The notes beneath the pieces are model-generated. The model was not told the DNA's origin. It was given only the letters and a program-made list of their open reading frames with translations, and made no database searches. Of a stretch of DNA of 64,000 nucleotides, positions 11,011 through 22,387 are shown one piece after another. The stretch spans positions 2,914,001 to 2,978,000 of the forward strand of contig CP126197.1 in assembly GCA_030272155.1 (NCBI GenBank). The letters are read 5' to 3'. Source of the stretch: Tetradesmus obliquus. Lineage: Eukaryota; Chlorophyta; Chlorophyceae; Sphaeropleales; Scenedesmaceae. The translations under genes and the position numbers were made by a program. Numbering within the stretch: position 1 is the stretch's first letter; every line of letters starts with the position of its first letter.

Positions 11011-14000
11011 GCAGCTTGCACCCTCCCCGCTTGATGTGTACAGGCGCGTGAGGAGTGCTTGCTGATGGTACAGCTGCTGCTGCTGCTGCTGCTGCCGCCG
11101 ACAGCGGGTGATGGGAGTGTGTCTGTGACCGCTGACTTTGTCTTTCGCTGTGTATCTTTTGTGTGACCTGACGGGTGCTGGTATGTAGATGTTACGGGCC
11201 GGCGAGAGGGTTGGAAATTACAGGCAGTAGGTGACATACGTATATACAGTCTTTTCATATGTGCATGGATTGTTTTTGCGAGTCATTTGTCTGAAGGTTG
11301 CGGCCCAACACTGGGCATGCGGCTGACTTCTGTGCCTGCTGGTTGCAGTGTGTCTCGTCTCTGACATGTTTTGGGCTGGCGACGTGTGTATGAGTGTCTA
11401 TAACGGTGCCATGCAGTCTGCACCAGCAGTAGCGTCATCTGTTTTGCGTGCTGCTGCTTGCAGACACCCTGCTGCTCTACCAACAAGCATATTGCTGCTT
11501 TGGTTCGGCGGTGGCGGCCCTTGCTCTTCCAGCTATCGGAGCAAGCGTGCAGCAGCACACTAGCAAGCCAGCCTGTGGCTGGAATCCACAGTAGATGTGA
11601 CAGTTGCTGGTTTAAATTAGTGCAACTGCACCTTACCGCTGTGCTGCCTTGCGTGTGTGGCAGTGGTCATGCACATTTGCTGGTTGCCTGTGCATCCTGC
11701 GCGTTTGCGTTGCAGCAGTTTTGCTCCCGCGCAATGCGCGCGTCATTTATTAGTGTGGACAGTGCGTGCAGGTGTGTGCCATTTGCCATGTTACGGTTGT
11801 TATTGTTGGTGCTCTGGCTCTCAGTTAGCAGTGTGCTTCTGTCCTGCCTGTGTGGAGTTGTGCATGGCGTGTGCAGGTTGGCTGCCCAGTCAACATCATT
11901 GCATGCTGCACAGCTGTTACAGGCCAAGTGTGTGGACTTGCTCGTGCCCACAATGTGGATTGGCAGCAGCTCAGCAGGCCACCGCCCATCTGGTGCGTCT
12001 ACATGTGTGCGCTCGTGGCGGGGTTTTTGCCGTGTGGTCTCTGCATTTGCCTGATCACAGCAGGGCTTGCAACAAATCAGCCATGCATGCTGTGCGATGC
12101 AGCAATCGCTGGGGCTGCGCTGTGCTCTGCGCTGCATACATACCTCTGATGTGTGCCGGTGCACTGTGCATGACATGCTGCTGCTCTGGGGACCACAGCG
12201 CTGGTGCATGCGCCGCTGCTGTGCCAGCTGTGCATGCAGGTGCGTGTTGTCAACGGTGATGTTACACTGGTCTGGCTTACAGGGTAGTTGGCACACTCAC
12301 CAACCACTGGCCACCATCCACTGTCGGTGGCATCACCAGCAAAGCAGCCAGTACTGCACAGCACACTCCAGGACATGCAGCAGATGTCTAGCTAATGGTG
12401 CCTGAAAGGGCGTTGCGACTTGTTGGCAATTAGCGGTTGAGCTGGCATAACGGGCAAGGGCCGCAGATTACTGCTGGACCCCTTCACAGCTGCTGCTTGC
12501 AGTCAATGCAGCCACTTGTTTGCAGGCACAGCACTGACACTTTGTCTGAGGCTGTGTTGTAGGGAGTGACGCAGCGGCAGCTAGCGCTTATCTTGTGTTC
12601 CTTTAACAAAGCGGGGCGAGTCCTGCTTGAGAGCTTCACTGCTGTGCTGTGCTGCAGAAGCACTGCTAGGTGTTTGAAGGTTCCAAAGTGCTGCACTGCC
12701 GTACTGCTGTCAGTTCGTGCCTGTGCTGCTGCACTGCCAGGTGCTGCTACTTGTAGAGCTGGCAGAACCTGGCTTTTACTAGTGCCTGTGATTGCACTTG
12801 TTTAGGGTGCTGCAACACTCCCAGCTTGCTGATCATAGCTTGCCACGTCATAAGTAAGTTGTGGGACACCTGTGTTTTGCAGGGCATGAGCGAGCCATGC
12901 ATGCTTGCAAGCATGCGTGAGAGCGAGGCACAGTACATGCAAAGCATGCAGCAGCACACCTGCAGCGTTGGGTGTGCATCAGGTGCTGGGTTGTGGCGCA
13001 TCATGCATACGCACACCTCGGTCCCCTTATACCATGCCTGCATGTGTTGTCCTCAGCCTGGCACCTGCCATGCATACTATGTGTGCAGTGGTGCCTGGTC
13101 AGCAGGCTCACTCTTCGCAATGTATGAGGCTGCTGCCTGGTGTGCTTTGTCGTGTTATGATGCGGGCTGTGCATGTCTTTGAGAGCTGTGTGGCCACGCG
13201 GGTGCATGATGGCATTGCTGTGCAGCAGGCGGTAGTACCATGTGGTACTGCACAGCATCAGGCATGTTGCACTGATTTGGTGTCACCGGTGTACTCTGGT
13301 GTGTCCACCTGCCTGTGCATGGCGCTTCTGATGCACATGCATGAGCAGATGGGCTCCTGGACCAGCATGCATGGCAACGGTGAGGCATTGCAGCTTGCTC
13401 TAGGACGCATGCGCAGAGTATGCTACCTGGCAATGCGCTGTGTTCTGTGTCGCACAGTGTGTTCTGCATGCATGCTGTTGACCAGGCATGACAGCTGTGA
13501 CCTCCCCGCGATGAGTGTGCATGTGCAAAGGCTCCGGTGTGCTGCCGTTGAGCTTGCTGGTGCCGCTGTCCTGTGGCTGGCATGCTGTAGGGGCTCTGTT
13601 GAGTTGCAGCCGCTGGTTGTGGCTGACTGTGAGCGCCACATGCCGGCTGGTGGCATCTTCACATGCATTTCGTGGACATGTGTGGCGCTGCGCAGTGCCC
13701 TGCGGTGGCTCTCCATCACACATGGCTTGGTTGTTTGTCATGGCGGGCACCTGTAACGACTAATTGTACTTACATCCGTCGACTTGTGTCGAGTGCGCCC
13801 CACTCCTGCTTCTCCTTCTTCTGGAGGGTACGGCAGTAGGTTGCAGAGCTAGTGAAAGGACGCTGCGTCTCTTGCCGCTGATAAGAAACGGCGCAACTGC
13901 GTCATTGCTGTGGCTCGACAGGCTTGCATCTGCTTGAGAACCCAGCTTTACTGGCAGTCAGACTTGACTCAAGTATGAGATCCCAGCTTGCAGTGATGAT

Positions 14001-14756
14001 GCCCATTAGGCCCACTCGCCGGGCTGCCAGCTGCCCAGTGGCTGAGTGGGTCAGCAGTGCTGCTGACCAGGTGAACCTGGGGCCTGGTGCCACAGAAAAC
14101 GGCTGTTGCAGCACCCGGCAAGCAGGGACTCGAATTCATATGTGCTACTCAACACTGCCCTGCACTTCCTCCTTCACCAGTGCCAGGCGTGTGAGGGCCA
14201 GACCACAAGACCACCTTCGAGTGACAAGTTGTCACATGGCTGAGTCAGCACTGCTTGACAAGCCGGCGATGAAATCGGCTGCCAGAGCTCTGGTGACACT
14301 GAGATGGACAGCGTCGCGAGCTCATCAAGCTGACATGCTGACTAATTGCGGCCTCTCTCTCCGGGCAGCGAGATGCAGCAGGCAGCTGCCGCCAGGCCGT
14401 AGAATGCGCCAGGCCATAGAATGCGCAGAGTTTGGTGGAAGACAACTTTTGCATTGGAGCGCAGTGAAGATGAGATCGTCAGGGTCTTGCTGCTGACTGA
14501 CGTTGCGGCCACCGACTTTGAGTCGCTGATCTGCCAGGTCGTATTCCGGTATCAAAATCACGTGAATTAATGACCACACCTTAGTGAAGTTATTGAGAGG
14601 CGTTTCAGGGATTGAGATCAGCTGTGCAAACAGTAATTTAGTTCTGACGGTTCGACTTCCGTTATTTGAAAAATAACACTTTTGCGTTCTTCAGACGGTT
14701 TCACAATCTCTAATTGCAAAACTTGCAGTCTCCATCCGCTTCCTCTTGCTCCGACA
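11011..14756. other. long gene-poor interval
   Basis: No protein family recognised on either strand over 3.7 kb. Open frames exist, the longest being 283 codons ending at 13756 (plus), but it opens on TTG, is Cys/His/Met-rich in the way that TGC/CAT-rich DNA produces, and has no exon borders. 12880-13500 is unusually rich in GCATGC/TGCATG. A short imperfect tandem (GCCAGGCC-TAGAATGCGC) sits at about 14390-14430. It may hold decayed mobile DNA or non-coding transcripts; I see no proof of either. Confidence 0.4.
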
Positions 14757-14830
14757 GCTCCATTAGCTCAGTCGGTTAGAGCGTGGGTCTTATGAGCCCA
14801 AGGTCACGGGTTCGAGCCCCGTATGGAGCA
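14757..14830 (+). tRNA. tRNA-Ile (anticodon UAU)
   Basis: A 74-nt cloverleaf folds without mismatch: acceptor GCTCCAT/ATGGAGC, D arm GCTC...GAGC, anticodon stem TGGGT/GCCCA around the loop CTTATGA (anticodon TAT), T arm ACGGG-TTCGAGC-CCCGT, discriminator A. No intron is present. The next bases are CCA and then TTTT (14831-14837), so a CCA end happens to be encoded and a pol III terminator follows at once. Position 37 would be G, where cytosolic isoleucine tRNAs normally carry A. Confidence 0.9.
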
Positions 14831-14833
14831 CCA

Positions 14834-14837
14834 TTTT
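14834..14837 (+). terminator. pol III T-run terminator of the tRNA
   Basis: TTTT begins three bases after the discriminator base of the tRNA, directly after the chance CCA, as expected for RNA polymerase III termination. Confidence 0.75.
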
Positions 14838-14969
14838 GAGACCCCTCCATCCAGTACTCCTCACATTCATGCGTCAGTGCTCTGGCTGTTCCTAACATCC
14901 AGGGCAGCATCAGTACCGCCGTCTGTGGGGGAGAGGCAACTTACTGCCTTCTTGATCCTGCTTGTTTTG

Positions 14970-14974
14970 TTACA
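14970..14974 (-). promoter_or_regulatory. poly(A) signal TGTAA of uS5m
   Basis: TGTAA on the minus strand, about 16 nt past the uS5m stop. Position and sequence fit a green-algal poly(A) signal. Confidence 0.6.
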
Positions 14975-14989
14975 CGATCTTCTTGCACA

Positions 14990-15249
14990 TCATGGCACAT
15001 CCACACCACGCCGCAGCCCACACGGCAACTTCTTTGCGTACACCTCCCGCATGTACACGCCAGTGCCCTCCACGCCGTCATGCGGCAGCGACTGGTTGCT
15101 CATCGCCTCCACAAACACCTGCAGGGAGATTCCAAATGACAGCCGGAAGTCAGAGTCACAAGCAGCGCAAGCAGCACCAGTTGCCACAAGGCACACCTCG
15201 ACAAAAGTGCGGGGCAGGAACATGAGAGCGCCGAAACCCTTGAGTGCAG

Positions 15250-15281
<32 letters not shown>

Positions 15282-16122
15282 GGCAGGCACCCAGCTGCAG
15301 GTGCGCAAACATTCCTTGCATGCATCTGACACTTGCTGCCGTCAGCCCTAGCAGCTCCCTTACCAAATCTATAAATCAAAGGTAAGATAAGTAGATGCCT
15401 CACACAGGCGCCCCACACCCAAAACTCATAGCACCTCACCCAACGTTGCAAAAAAAACCCTACTAACACCCTCACTAACAGCAACAACATCATCACTGCA
15501 CGCCGACCCACCTGCACCAGGTTGCGGACGTTCTTGCGGTTGCCGGACACCTTGACTGTCACGTTGTCGATGCCCGCCAAGTCACACAGCTCAGTCACCA
15601 CAGGGTTGGCAGTCACGCCAAAGCCTAAGAATGTTAGCTCGCACGGGCGCCCCAAACCCCTGCATCTCCCTGCGCCACACCCACGCACCACCATATCAGC
15701 ACCTTTACTAACAAAATAACATCATCACCGCACGCCGACCCACCTGCACCAGGTTGCGGACATTCTTGCGGTTGCCGGACACCTTGACTGTCACGTTGTC
15801 AATGCCCGCCAGGTCACACAGCTCCGTCACCACAGGGTTGGCAGTCACACCAAAGCCCAGCTCACGAGGCCAGACCTGCATGCGGATCTGTGATGTAATG
15901 TGGCAGCACAGGCAGATGCAGCAGATCTTTCAGCAGAGCCACACCTGCATGCAGATCTGCGCAGCAAAGCAGCAGCGCATGCAGCAGGGAAGATGCAGCA
16001 GCACGAATTTGGGCCGTAAATACGCAGCAGCTACACAAGGGTGCTGCAGCAGTGATGCAGCACAGTGCACCGCTGGAATAAGTGCACGTCCTTCTTACCG
16101 TCACACTCGCGCCTGAGACAAC

Positions 16123-16162
<40 letters not shown>

Positions 16163-17509
16163 AGAACGCCCTGCTGCTGCTACACAGCCCGGCGCACCCC
16201 TCCTCTGCATTCTCACCCGCTTGCTGCTGCTGCTGCTGCTGCTGGCACTCGCCTCACCTTGCGCACTGTCAGGTCTATCGGGTGGTACACTGTGTGCCCC
16301 CTGTAGCGTGGAATGGCCACCAGGTTGTGGTAGGCTTTGAGCTGTGCATCCAGCATCACCTTCTGGATGTTCTTGCCGCTGTGCTGCCCCACCCCCAGCA
16401 GGCCATCGTGATTGCCCACCACCACCAGCGCATGCAGCGTCTCCACCTGCACATTGGCAAGTTGGCGAGGGTTTACAGTTAGACGGCGAGAGTTGGGGGC
16501 TGCTAAGTATGCTCATGAAGGCCTCGTGGTTGCCCACCACCACCAGCGCGTGCAGCGTTTCCACCTGCACATTGAAACTTTGGCAGGGTGGCAAGGAAGA
16601 CACTCCATCCCAGATCATCCCAGTGCGCTGAATACTGTTGACATAATCCATGCATGCCGCAGGTCTCACCATGGTACGATTCATGTCCAGCAACACCTTG
16701 TCCGCACATTGTCATCTGCAGAGATTGTTAGCGCATCAATAGATGCAGCTGGTGCTGCAGGCAGCACCTCACCTTGCCTGTTTGGTGAGCTGTACCTTCA
16801 TGTTCACGTCCAGCAGCACCTCGTCCCAGTGCGGGCTGACTGCTTACTGCATATGTCGACATAACCAATGCAGTGGCGGCTGCCGCAAGCCTTACAGACT
16901 GCTCACCTTGCCTCCCTTGGTAACTTGAATCGTCCTGTTCACGTCCAGCAGGATCTCGTCCCAGTGCGGGGTGACTGTTCAAAGTAAACACTGTTAGCGA
17001 GACAAAAGCATTATCTCACCTTGCCTCCCTTGGTCACTTGAATCGTCCTGTTGACGTCCAGCAGGATCTCGTCCCAGTGCGGGCTGATGAAGTGGGCGCG
17101 CTTGAACTCGTTGGGCAGCGCACTGCCCTCCAGCTGCTGGCGCAGCAGCAGCGGCTCCTCCAGCACGGGGTCATACGCACCGTCAACCTGCAGGACAGAT
17201 AGAAGCAACCATACGTGTGTTGAGTTGCGAGATGAGTACCACACATCTAGCACAGCACAGCAGCAGCAGCAGCAGCAGCAGCAGCGGCGGCTCCTCCAGC
17301 ACAGGGTCAAACGCGCCGTCAACCTGCAGCCAACAGCACACACATCGCGTTTATGAATCAAGATGGATACACACCACCAATCGGGCAGCAGCAGCAGCAG
17401 CGGCTCCTCCAGCACAGGGTCAAACCCGCCGTCAACCTGCAGGACAGATAGAAGCAACCATACGTGTGTTGAGTTCAAGATGAGTACCACACATCTAGCA
17501 CAGCACAGC

Positions 17510-17542
<33 letters not shown>

Positions 17543-18423
17543 GCTCCTCCAGCACAGGGTCGTACGCGCCGTCAACCTGCAGGACACAGCACACATATCG
17601 CGTTATATGTTTTCAATGTAGATACACACAACTAATCGAGCAGCAGCCGCAGCAGCAGCGGCTCTCCAGCACAGGATCAAACCCGGCGTCCACATGCCAA
17701 GCGGTGGGAGAGTACAACGTTGCGGCAAGTCGGCATGTGCTGCCTGTGAGTCCTGCAAGGGGCCCTCATTCATAGCAGCAGTGCTCCATGTGCTCTGGTA
17801 ATCTATGCTTTTGTGTGCTGCTGTGTGCTGCTGTGTGCTCCTGTGTGCTACTGTGTGCTCCTGTGTGCTCCTATGTGCTACTGTGTGCTGCTGTGTGCTC
17901 TCACCTGCCGCGGGTTGATCAGCAGCGGGTCTTTTTCCTTGAATGGGTCTGCCTGGGCCTCCTCATCCTCAGCTTCATGCTGCTGCTGCCAGAGTGTATG
18001 CGTAGGCAGGCAGTTGCCCTGCTGCCTGCCCAGCTGCAGCTGCGGCAGGTGCTGCTGCTGCTGCTGCCGCTGCTGCTGCTGCTGGTAGCTGTCTTGGCGT
18101 GACCTGTCATTTCGCTGGCCAGGGCGAGACATCCTTGCATAGGAGCGGCTCTGCTGCCAGCAACCCGGCAGGTGCTGCTGCTCCTGCTGCTGCTGCTGCT
18201 GCTGCTGGATGGGTAGTGTGCTGCTGCTCCTGCATTGTGCGCCTGCTGCTGCTGCTGCAGCAGACACGATATGGCCACCTGCTAAACTGCTGAACAAGCT
18301 GCTGTGTAGCCGCTGCAGCAGGCTGCCATCTAGCAGGCTAGGCAGCTGCTGCTGTGTCTGCTGCAGAGCAGGTGACTGCAGCAGCAGATCTTGCACTGCC
18401 GATAGACAGCGCACGCGAACCAT
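14990..18423 (-). CDS. mitochondrial small-subunit ribosomal protein uS5m (MRPS5)
   Basis: Five phase-0 exons on the minus strand: 18423-17905, 17187-17020, 16446-16258, 15875-15744, 15118-14990; 378 aa. Exon 1 is a Gln/Ser/Ala-rich N-terminal extension with Arg residues near the start, compatible with a mitochondrial presequence. The conserved S5 fold begins in exon 2 (VNRTIQVTKGGK), continues with ALVVVGNHDGLLGVGQ and LVAIPRYRGHTVYH in exon 3 and with GFGVTANPVVTELCDLAGI plus KVSGNRKNVRNLVQ in exon 4, and ends with AMSNQS in exon 5. The bacterial form is about 165 aa, so about half of this protein is organelle-type extension. Mitochondrial rather than plastid origin is inferred from the long extensions. 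Shares a divergent 918-bp upstream region with RAD16. Introns carry exon echoes. Confidence 0.85.
15512..15640 (-). repeat. near-complete echo of uS5m exon 4
   Basis: Between exons 4 and 5 lies a copy of almost all of exon 4, from GFGVTANPVV to NLVQ, with the same GTGGGTCGGC donor. Over about 38 codons I count six silent changes and no replacement. Its upstream border differs from the real exon: the expected CTGCAG|GTCTGG acceptor is absent, and CTTAG is the nearest AG. Confidence 0.88.
16500..16990 (-). repeat. echoes of uS5m exon 3 start and exon 2 end
   Basis: About 16515-16580 repeats the exon 3 acceptor and VETLHALVVVGNH start, then diverges. About 16775-16830 and 16905-16975 repeat the exon 2 end (PHWDEILLDVNRTIQVTKGGK region) with a GTGAG donor; the second is the cleaner copy, the first is damaged in the middle. 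Confidence 0.82.
17235..17705 (-). repeat. four echoes of uS5m exon 2 start with CAG tracts
   Basis: Upstream of exon 2 (in transcription order) the segment encoding VDGxYDPVLEEPLLL with its CTGCAG acceptor recurs at about 17280-17325, 17398-17442, 17535-17580 and, more degraded, 17643-17692. CAG/CTG tracts lie inside or beside each, and a shared GATAGAAGCAACCATACG filler recurs. Confidence 0.87.
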
Positions 18424-19341
18424 TGTACCAACTCCGACAATAGGTCAACCTAATGATTTCAGCAGGCACCGTCAAGAGATAAGCGGTGTGGGTCGAACGC
18501 CTTCAAGTTTGCAGCTCGTAGCGACTCGTCTACTTTCATGAGCACATGCGTTCCACCAAGAAGCAAGGTGCAGCAGAAACCGTGGCGGATTACACAATGA
18601 GCGGGTGAATCACCGGGATGCAGGGAGTCAGAGTAACAACTGACAACCCATGCACAGCAGGCAGCAAAGCAGAGGGGTCCTAGCCTTGGATCAGCTGGTT
18701 CTGTGTAAGAGAAGACTGGAGGTGTAGCTGTTGCATGCAGTTTTATCAGACGGTACCAGGCTGCTGGCAGCAGCTGAAAGCTTGGTGTAGCCTGTTTTGC
18801 ATAATCGGAACGACGCCACGCATTGACAGCGGTCGCAAGGCCGTCAAGTACGTTTGATTATATCATTGAGGTGAGCTCTTGGGCTTGCATGTCTGCCGAT
18901 CCGGGGTTACAAAATGGGCGCGCCAAAGCACACCTTGGGATGAATTCTCATACGCCCGAGCCCCTCGGGCTCTGTGCAGCTCTTCTATTCCATTATTCAT
19001 AGTGTATGCGAGGCCGTGCACGTGTCTGAGGGAGCTGCCATGACCACATCACTATCATGTTTGTGGCTGTCACCACACCTTACAGCAGCAGCCTGGCAGG
19101 GGGCACCCAGAGCATGTGAAGCACTTCTCCGACCTGCAGCCGCATAAATAATACATCCCCTTTCATTGACATGCACCTCGTGAACCCTTCTGCCGCACAC
19201 CAACCACCTACCATTTCCCAGGCTGAGCACCAGCACATTTTTACTCTCCACAACAAGAAGCGCTGAAGCAGGAGCTGTGCATCATCGTGCTTGCTTACAA
19301 GCAGCTGCTGCTTTCCTGAAAGCAAGCTCCTGTAAGCAAGC
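18424..19341. promoter_or_regulatory. shared divergent upstream region of uS5m and RAD16
   Basis: 918 bp separate the two start codons, which point away from each other, so both promoters must lie here. No TATA box stands out. A perfect 7-bp inverted repeat with a 3-nt loop (GCCCGAG-CCC-CTCGGGC) lies at 18954-18970. No gene seen. Confidence 0.5.
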
Positions 19342-20663
19342 ATGAGCAGCATGCGGCGCCGCTCAGCTAGCCGCTCCACGCCAGAGCTGCTGCTGCCAGC
19401 TGCAGACGCAGCAGCAGCAGCAGCAGCAGCAGGCATGGGGAGCACAGCAGGCAAGACCTTGCCCCCAAAAGACCCCAGCAGCAGCATGCGCCGCACACGC
19501 AGCAGCAGCACCCCAACCGCAGCACAGCAGCAGGAGACAGCAGCAGCAGCAGCTGACTCAGCAAGCAAGCAGCAGGCGCAGCTGCAGGTGCAGCTGCAGC
19601 GGGGCCCTTCTGTAGCAAGCGTAGTGACGCCATCTCTGCAGGAGGGCCCGAGAGTGCTGCCGCCTGCTTTGTCACTCGGTGCTCGCACCCGCACAGTGAC
19701 CAGCAGGAGCACCACTCTGCCAGCAGCAGCAGCAGCCTCCACAGAAGATCTGGATGCAGCGGCAGCAGCGGCAGCAACAGCAGTAGCAGCAGCAGACGCG
19801 CAGCCAGCTGGTGGCAGGAGCAGCAGCAAGCCGCCGCGGAGGCCTAGCCGTGCTGCTGCTGCTAAAGTTGCTGCTGCCAAGAGTTACGCTGAGTCATCTG
19901 CCAGTGAGGAAGGCAGCGCAAGCGAGGGTGAGCAAGCAGCAGCAGCAGCAGCAGCAGCAGGGCCAGCTGCAGCTGTCGGCTTGCTTGATAGTGATGGGGA
20001 GGGTGATGATTTCATGCCTCCTTCAGGGAGACCGCTGCGAGTCATGCCGCAGCAGCAAAAGCAGCAGCAGCAGCGCCGACGCAGCAGAGCAGCAGCAGCT
20101 GCTGCTGCTGGCAGTGATGGAGCCTTAGAGCTGCCTGGCACACCGACACACATGGCAGCAGCGGCAGCTGCTGATACAGCTGATGCGTCTGCTGCTGCCG
20201 CAGGTGCTGCTGCTGCAGCAGAAGCTACAGCAGGCAAGGGGAGGAGCCGCAGCTCTAGCCGCCCACGCAGATCAGCCACACCTGCAGCAGCAGCAGCAGC
20301 GTCATCTGGCAGTGATGTAGTGCTGGTGACCGAGGTGGCAGCAGCAGCAGCAGCAGCAGGTGATGCTGATGATGATGACGTGCAGGTGGTTGGTGAGTCA
20401 CCTGCACCCAAGCGGCGGCGGAGGGCTGGCAGCAGCAGCAGCAGCGGCAGCGGCTTCCCATCTTTTGTTGCTGCTGATGCCTTTGATGGCTCTATGCCCG
20501 GGTTTGAGTTCAGGCAGGAAGGCAGTTGGGGCAGTGGCTACTACCGCACAGAGGCAGATCAAGGCGCTGCTGCAGCAGCAGCAGCTGCTGAGGCGCCTAG
20601 CAGTGGCAGGGGCAGGGGCAGGGGTTGTGGCAGGGGTAGGGGTAGGGGTGGAGGTGACCGCGG

Positions 20664-20704
<41 letters not shown>

Positions 20705-22355
20705 ATGGCAGTGCTGAGGCAGCAGCTGAGCCAGCTGCAAAGCCCAAGCGGGTCAGGAAGAAGAAGGCAGCAGCAGCAGCAGCAAACTCTGAGGAGCCAG
20801 AGGCTGCTGCTGCTGCTGATGATGATGAGGGCAATGTCTGGGGTCCTTTTGGTGTTGAAGGGGAGCCTGAGGCGGCTGTAGATGAAGACCCAGATGTGAC
20901 CGCACTGCAGGTGAGAGGCGGTGCTAGCCGTTGACAGAGAACTCACAACTTTGCATGTAAGACTGCAAAATGTTGTGACTAGACTGGTGGATGCATGCTG
21001 AGGGTTGTACGGCACATGCACGTGTAGGTCACCTAGCAGCAGCAGCAGATGGTGGTTGGCTGCTGCTGCACAGCACTCCTGTGATTGACTCAGCAGCATC
21101 GACACCTGCAAGCAACAGCCGCAGCCCAGCTGATGAATCATCACACGGCATGGTCAGGTTGCATCTATCCGGACACTCTTGTAAGCGCAGTAGTTTGTCT
21201 GCTTTGTTCCGCATGCCCCGTACATCTACCTGCTGCTGCTGCTGCCGCTCCTACTGCAGGAGTGCACTGACGTGGCGGAGCCCGCGCCTGAGGTGCTGCT
21301 GCCGCTGCTGCCCTTCCAGAAGCAGTTCCTGGCCTGGGGCCTTAAGCAGGTGCGGGGTGCTGCTGCTGCTACTGCTGCGGCAGCTGCGGCTCAGGCTGCT
21401 CATTCATTGGATAGTATGTGCACCTTGTACACGAGATATCGCATGTGCGTTGCATGGGCCCCATTTGTGGCGGCATTCTAGCAGATGATTGGCATGGGCA
21501 AGACCATCCTGGCCATCAGCCTCATGATGAGTCACCTTGCCACTTTGCACATATATAATACTTTGTAACACTCTCATAACATCTCAATGCTGCAGGAGCT
21601 GGGTCCTATCCGTGGCGGCATTCTAGCAGATGAGATGGGCATGGGCAAGACCATCCAGGCCATCAGCCTTATGATGAGTCCTAAGGATGACTGTTATATC
21701 TTGCAATGTGACATGTTGTGTAACACTTGGATTGCTGCAGGAGCTGGGCCCCATCCGTGGTGGCATTCTAGCAGATGATTGGCATGGGCAAGACCATCCT
21801 GGCCATCAGCCTCATGATGAGTCACCTTGCCACTTTGCAATTATAAATACTTTGCAACACTCTTATAACATCTCAATGCTGCAGGAGCTGGGCCCCATTC
21901 GTGGTGGCATCCTAGCAGATGAGATGGGCATGGGCAAGACCATCCAAGCCATCAGCCTCATGATGAGTCACCGCATCGATGGTGATATCCCGCGCATCCT
22001 CACAGCAGCAGAGGCAGCGGCAGCGGCAGCAGCAGCAGCGTCACCAGCCAAGCCGGCTGCAGCTGCAGCTGGCGCTGCGCTCAAGATCAGCCTGCGTGGC
22101 ACTACTGCTGGCCCTGCAGCTGCTGACGATGACAATGCAGATGCACAGCAGGATGCAGTTCAGGCAGATGACAAGGCAGCAGCAGGTGAAGCTGCTGCAG
22201 GCAGTCTCAGAGCAGCAGCGGCCGCACCAGCTGCTGCTGGCAGCAGCCCAACGCCTGCTCTGACCCCCGCTGTTGCTGCGCTTGCCAAGCACGGCTCCTG
22301 CTGCCACAAGGGAGGGCCCAAGAGCAGCAGCAAGGCCAAGGCCAAGGGCAAAGAT

Positions 22356-22387
<32 letters not shown>

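Noticed and set aside
12905..13756. 283-codon open frame
   Set aside because: Starts on TTG, has no exon borders or family match, and its Cys/His/Met content follows from GCATGC-rich DNA.
13924..14496. 190-codon open frame upstream of the tRNA
   Set aside because: Starts on TTG, shows no domain, and the opposite strand is equally open.
16031..16696. Single 221-codon frame over uS5m exon 3
   Set aside because: It joins exon, intron and echo; splice sites and the S5 family alignment place the coding part at 16258-16446 only.
18954..18970. Hairpin GCCCGAG-CCC-CTCGGGC as a bacterial-type terminator
   Set aside because: No T-run follows and the window is eukaryotic; it lies between two divergent starts. 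Kept only as a note on the shared promoter.
19080..21144. Antisense open frames over the RAD16 N-terminal exon
   Set aside because: Triplet-repeat coding sequence leaves most frames open. The sense frame has ATG, the right phase into the SNF2 exons and acidic/RGG features.
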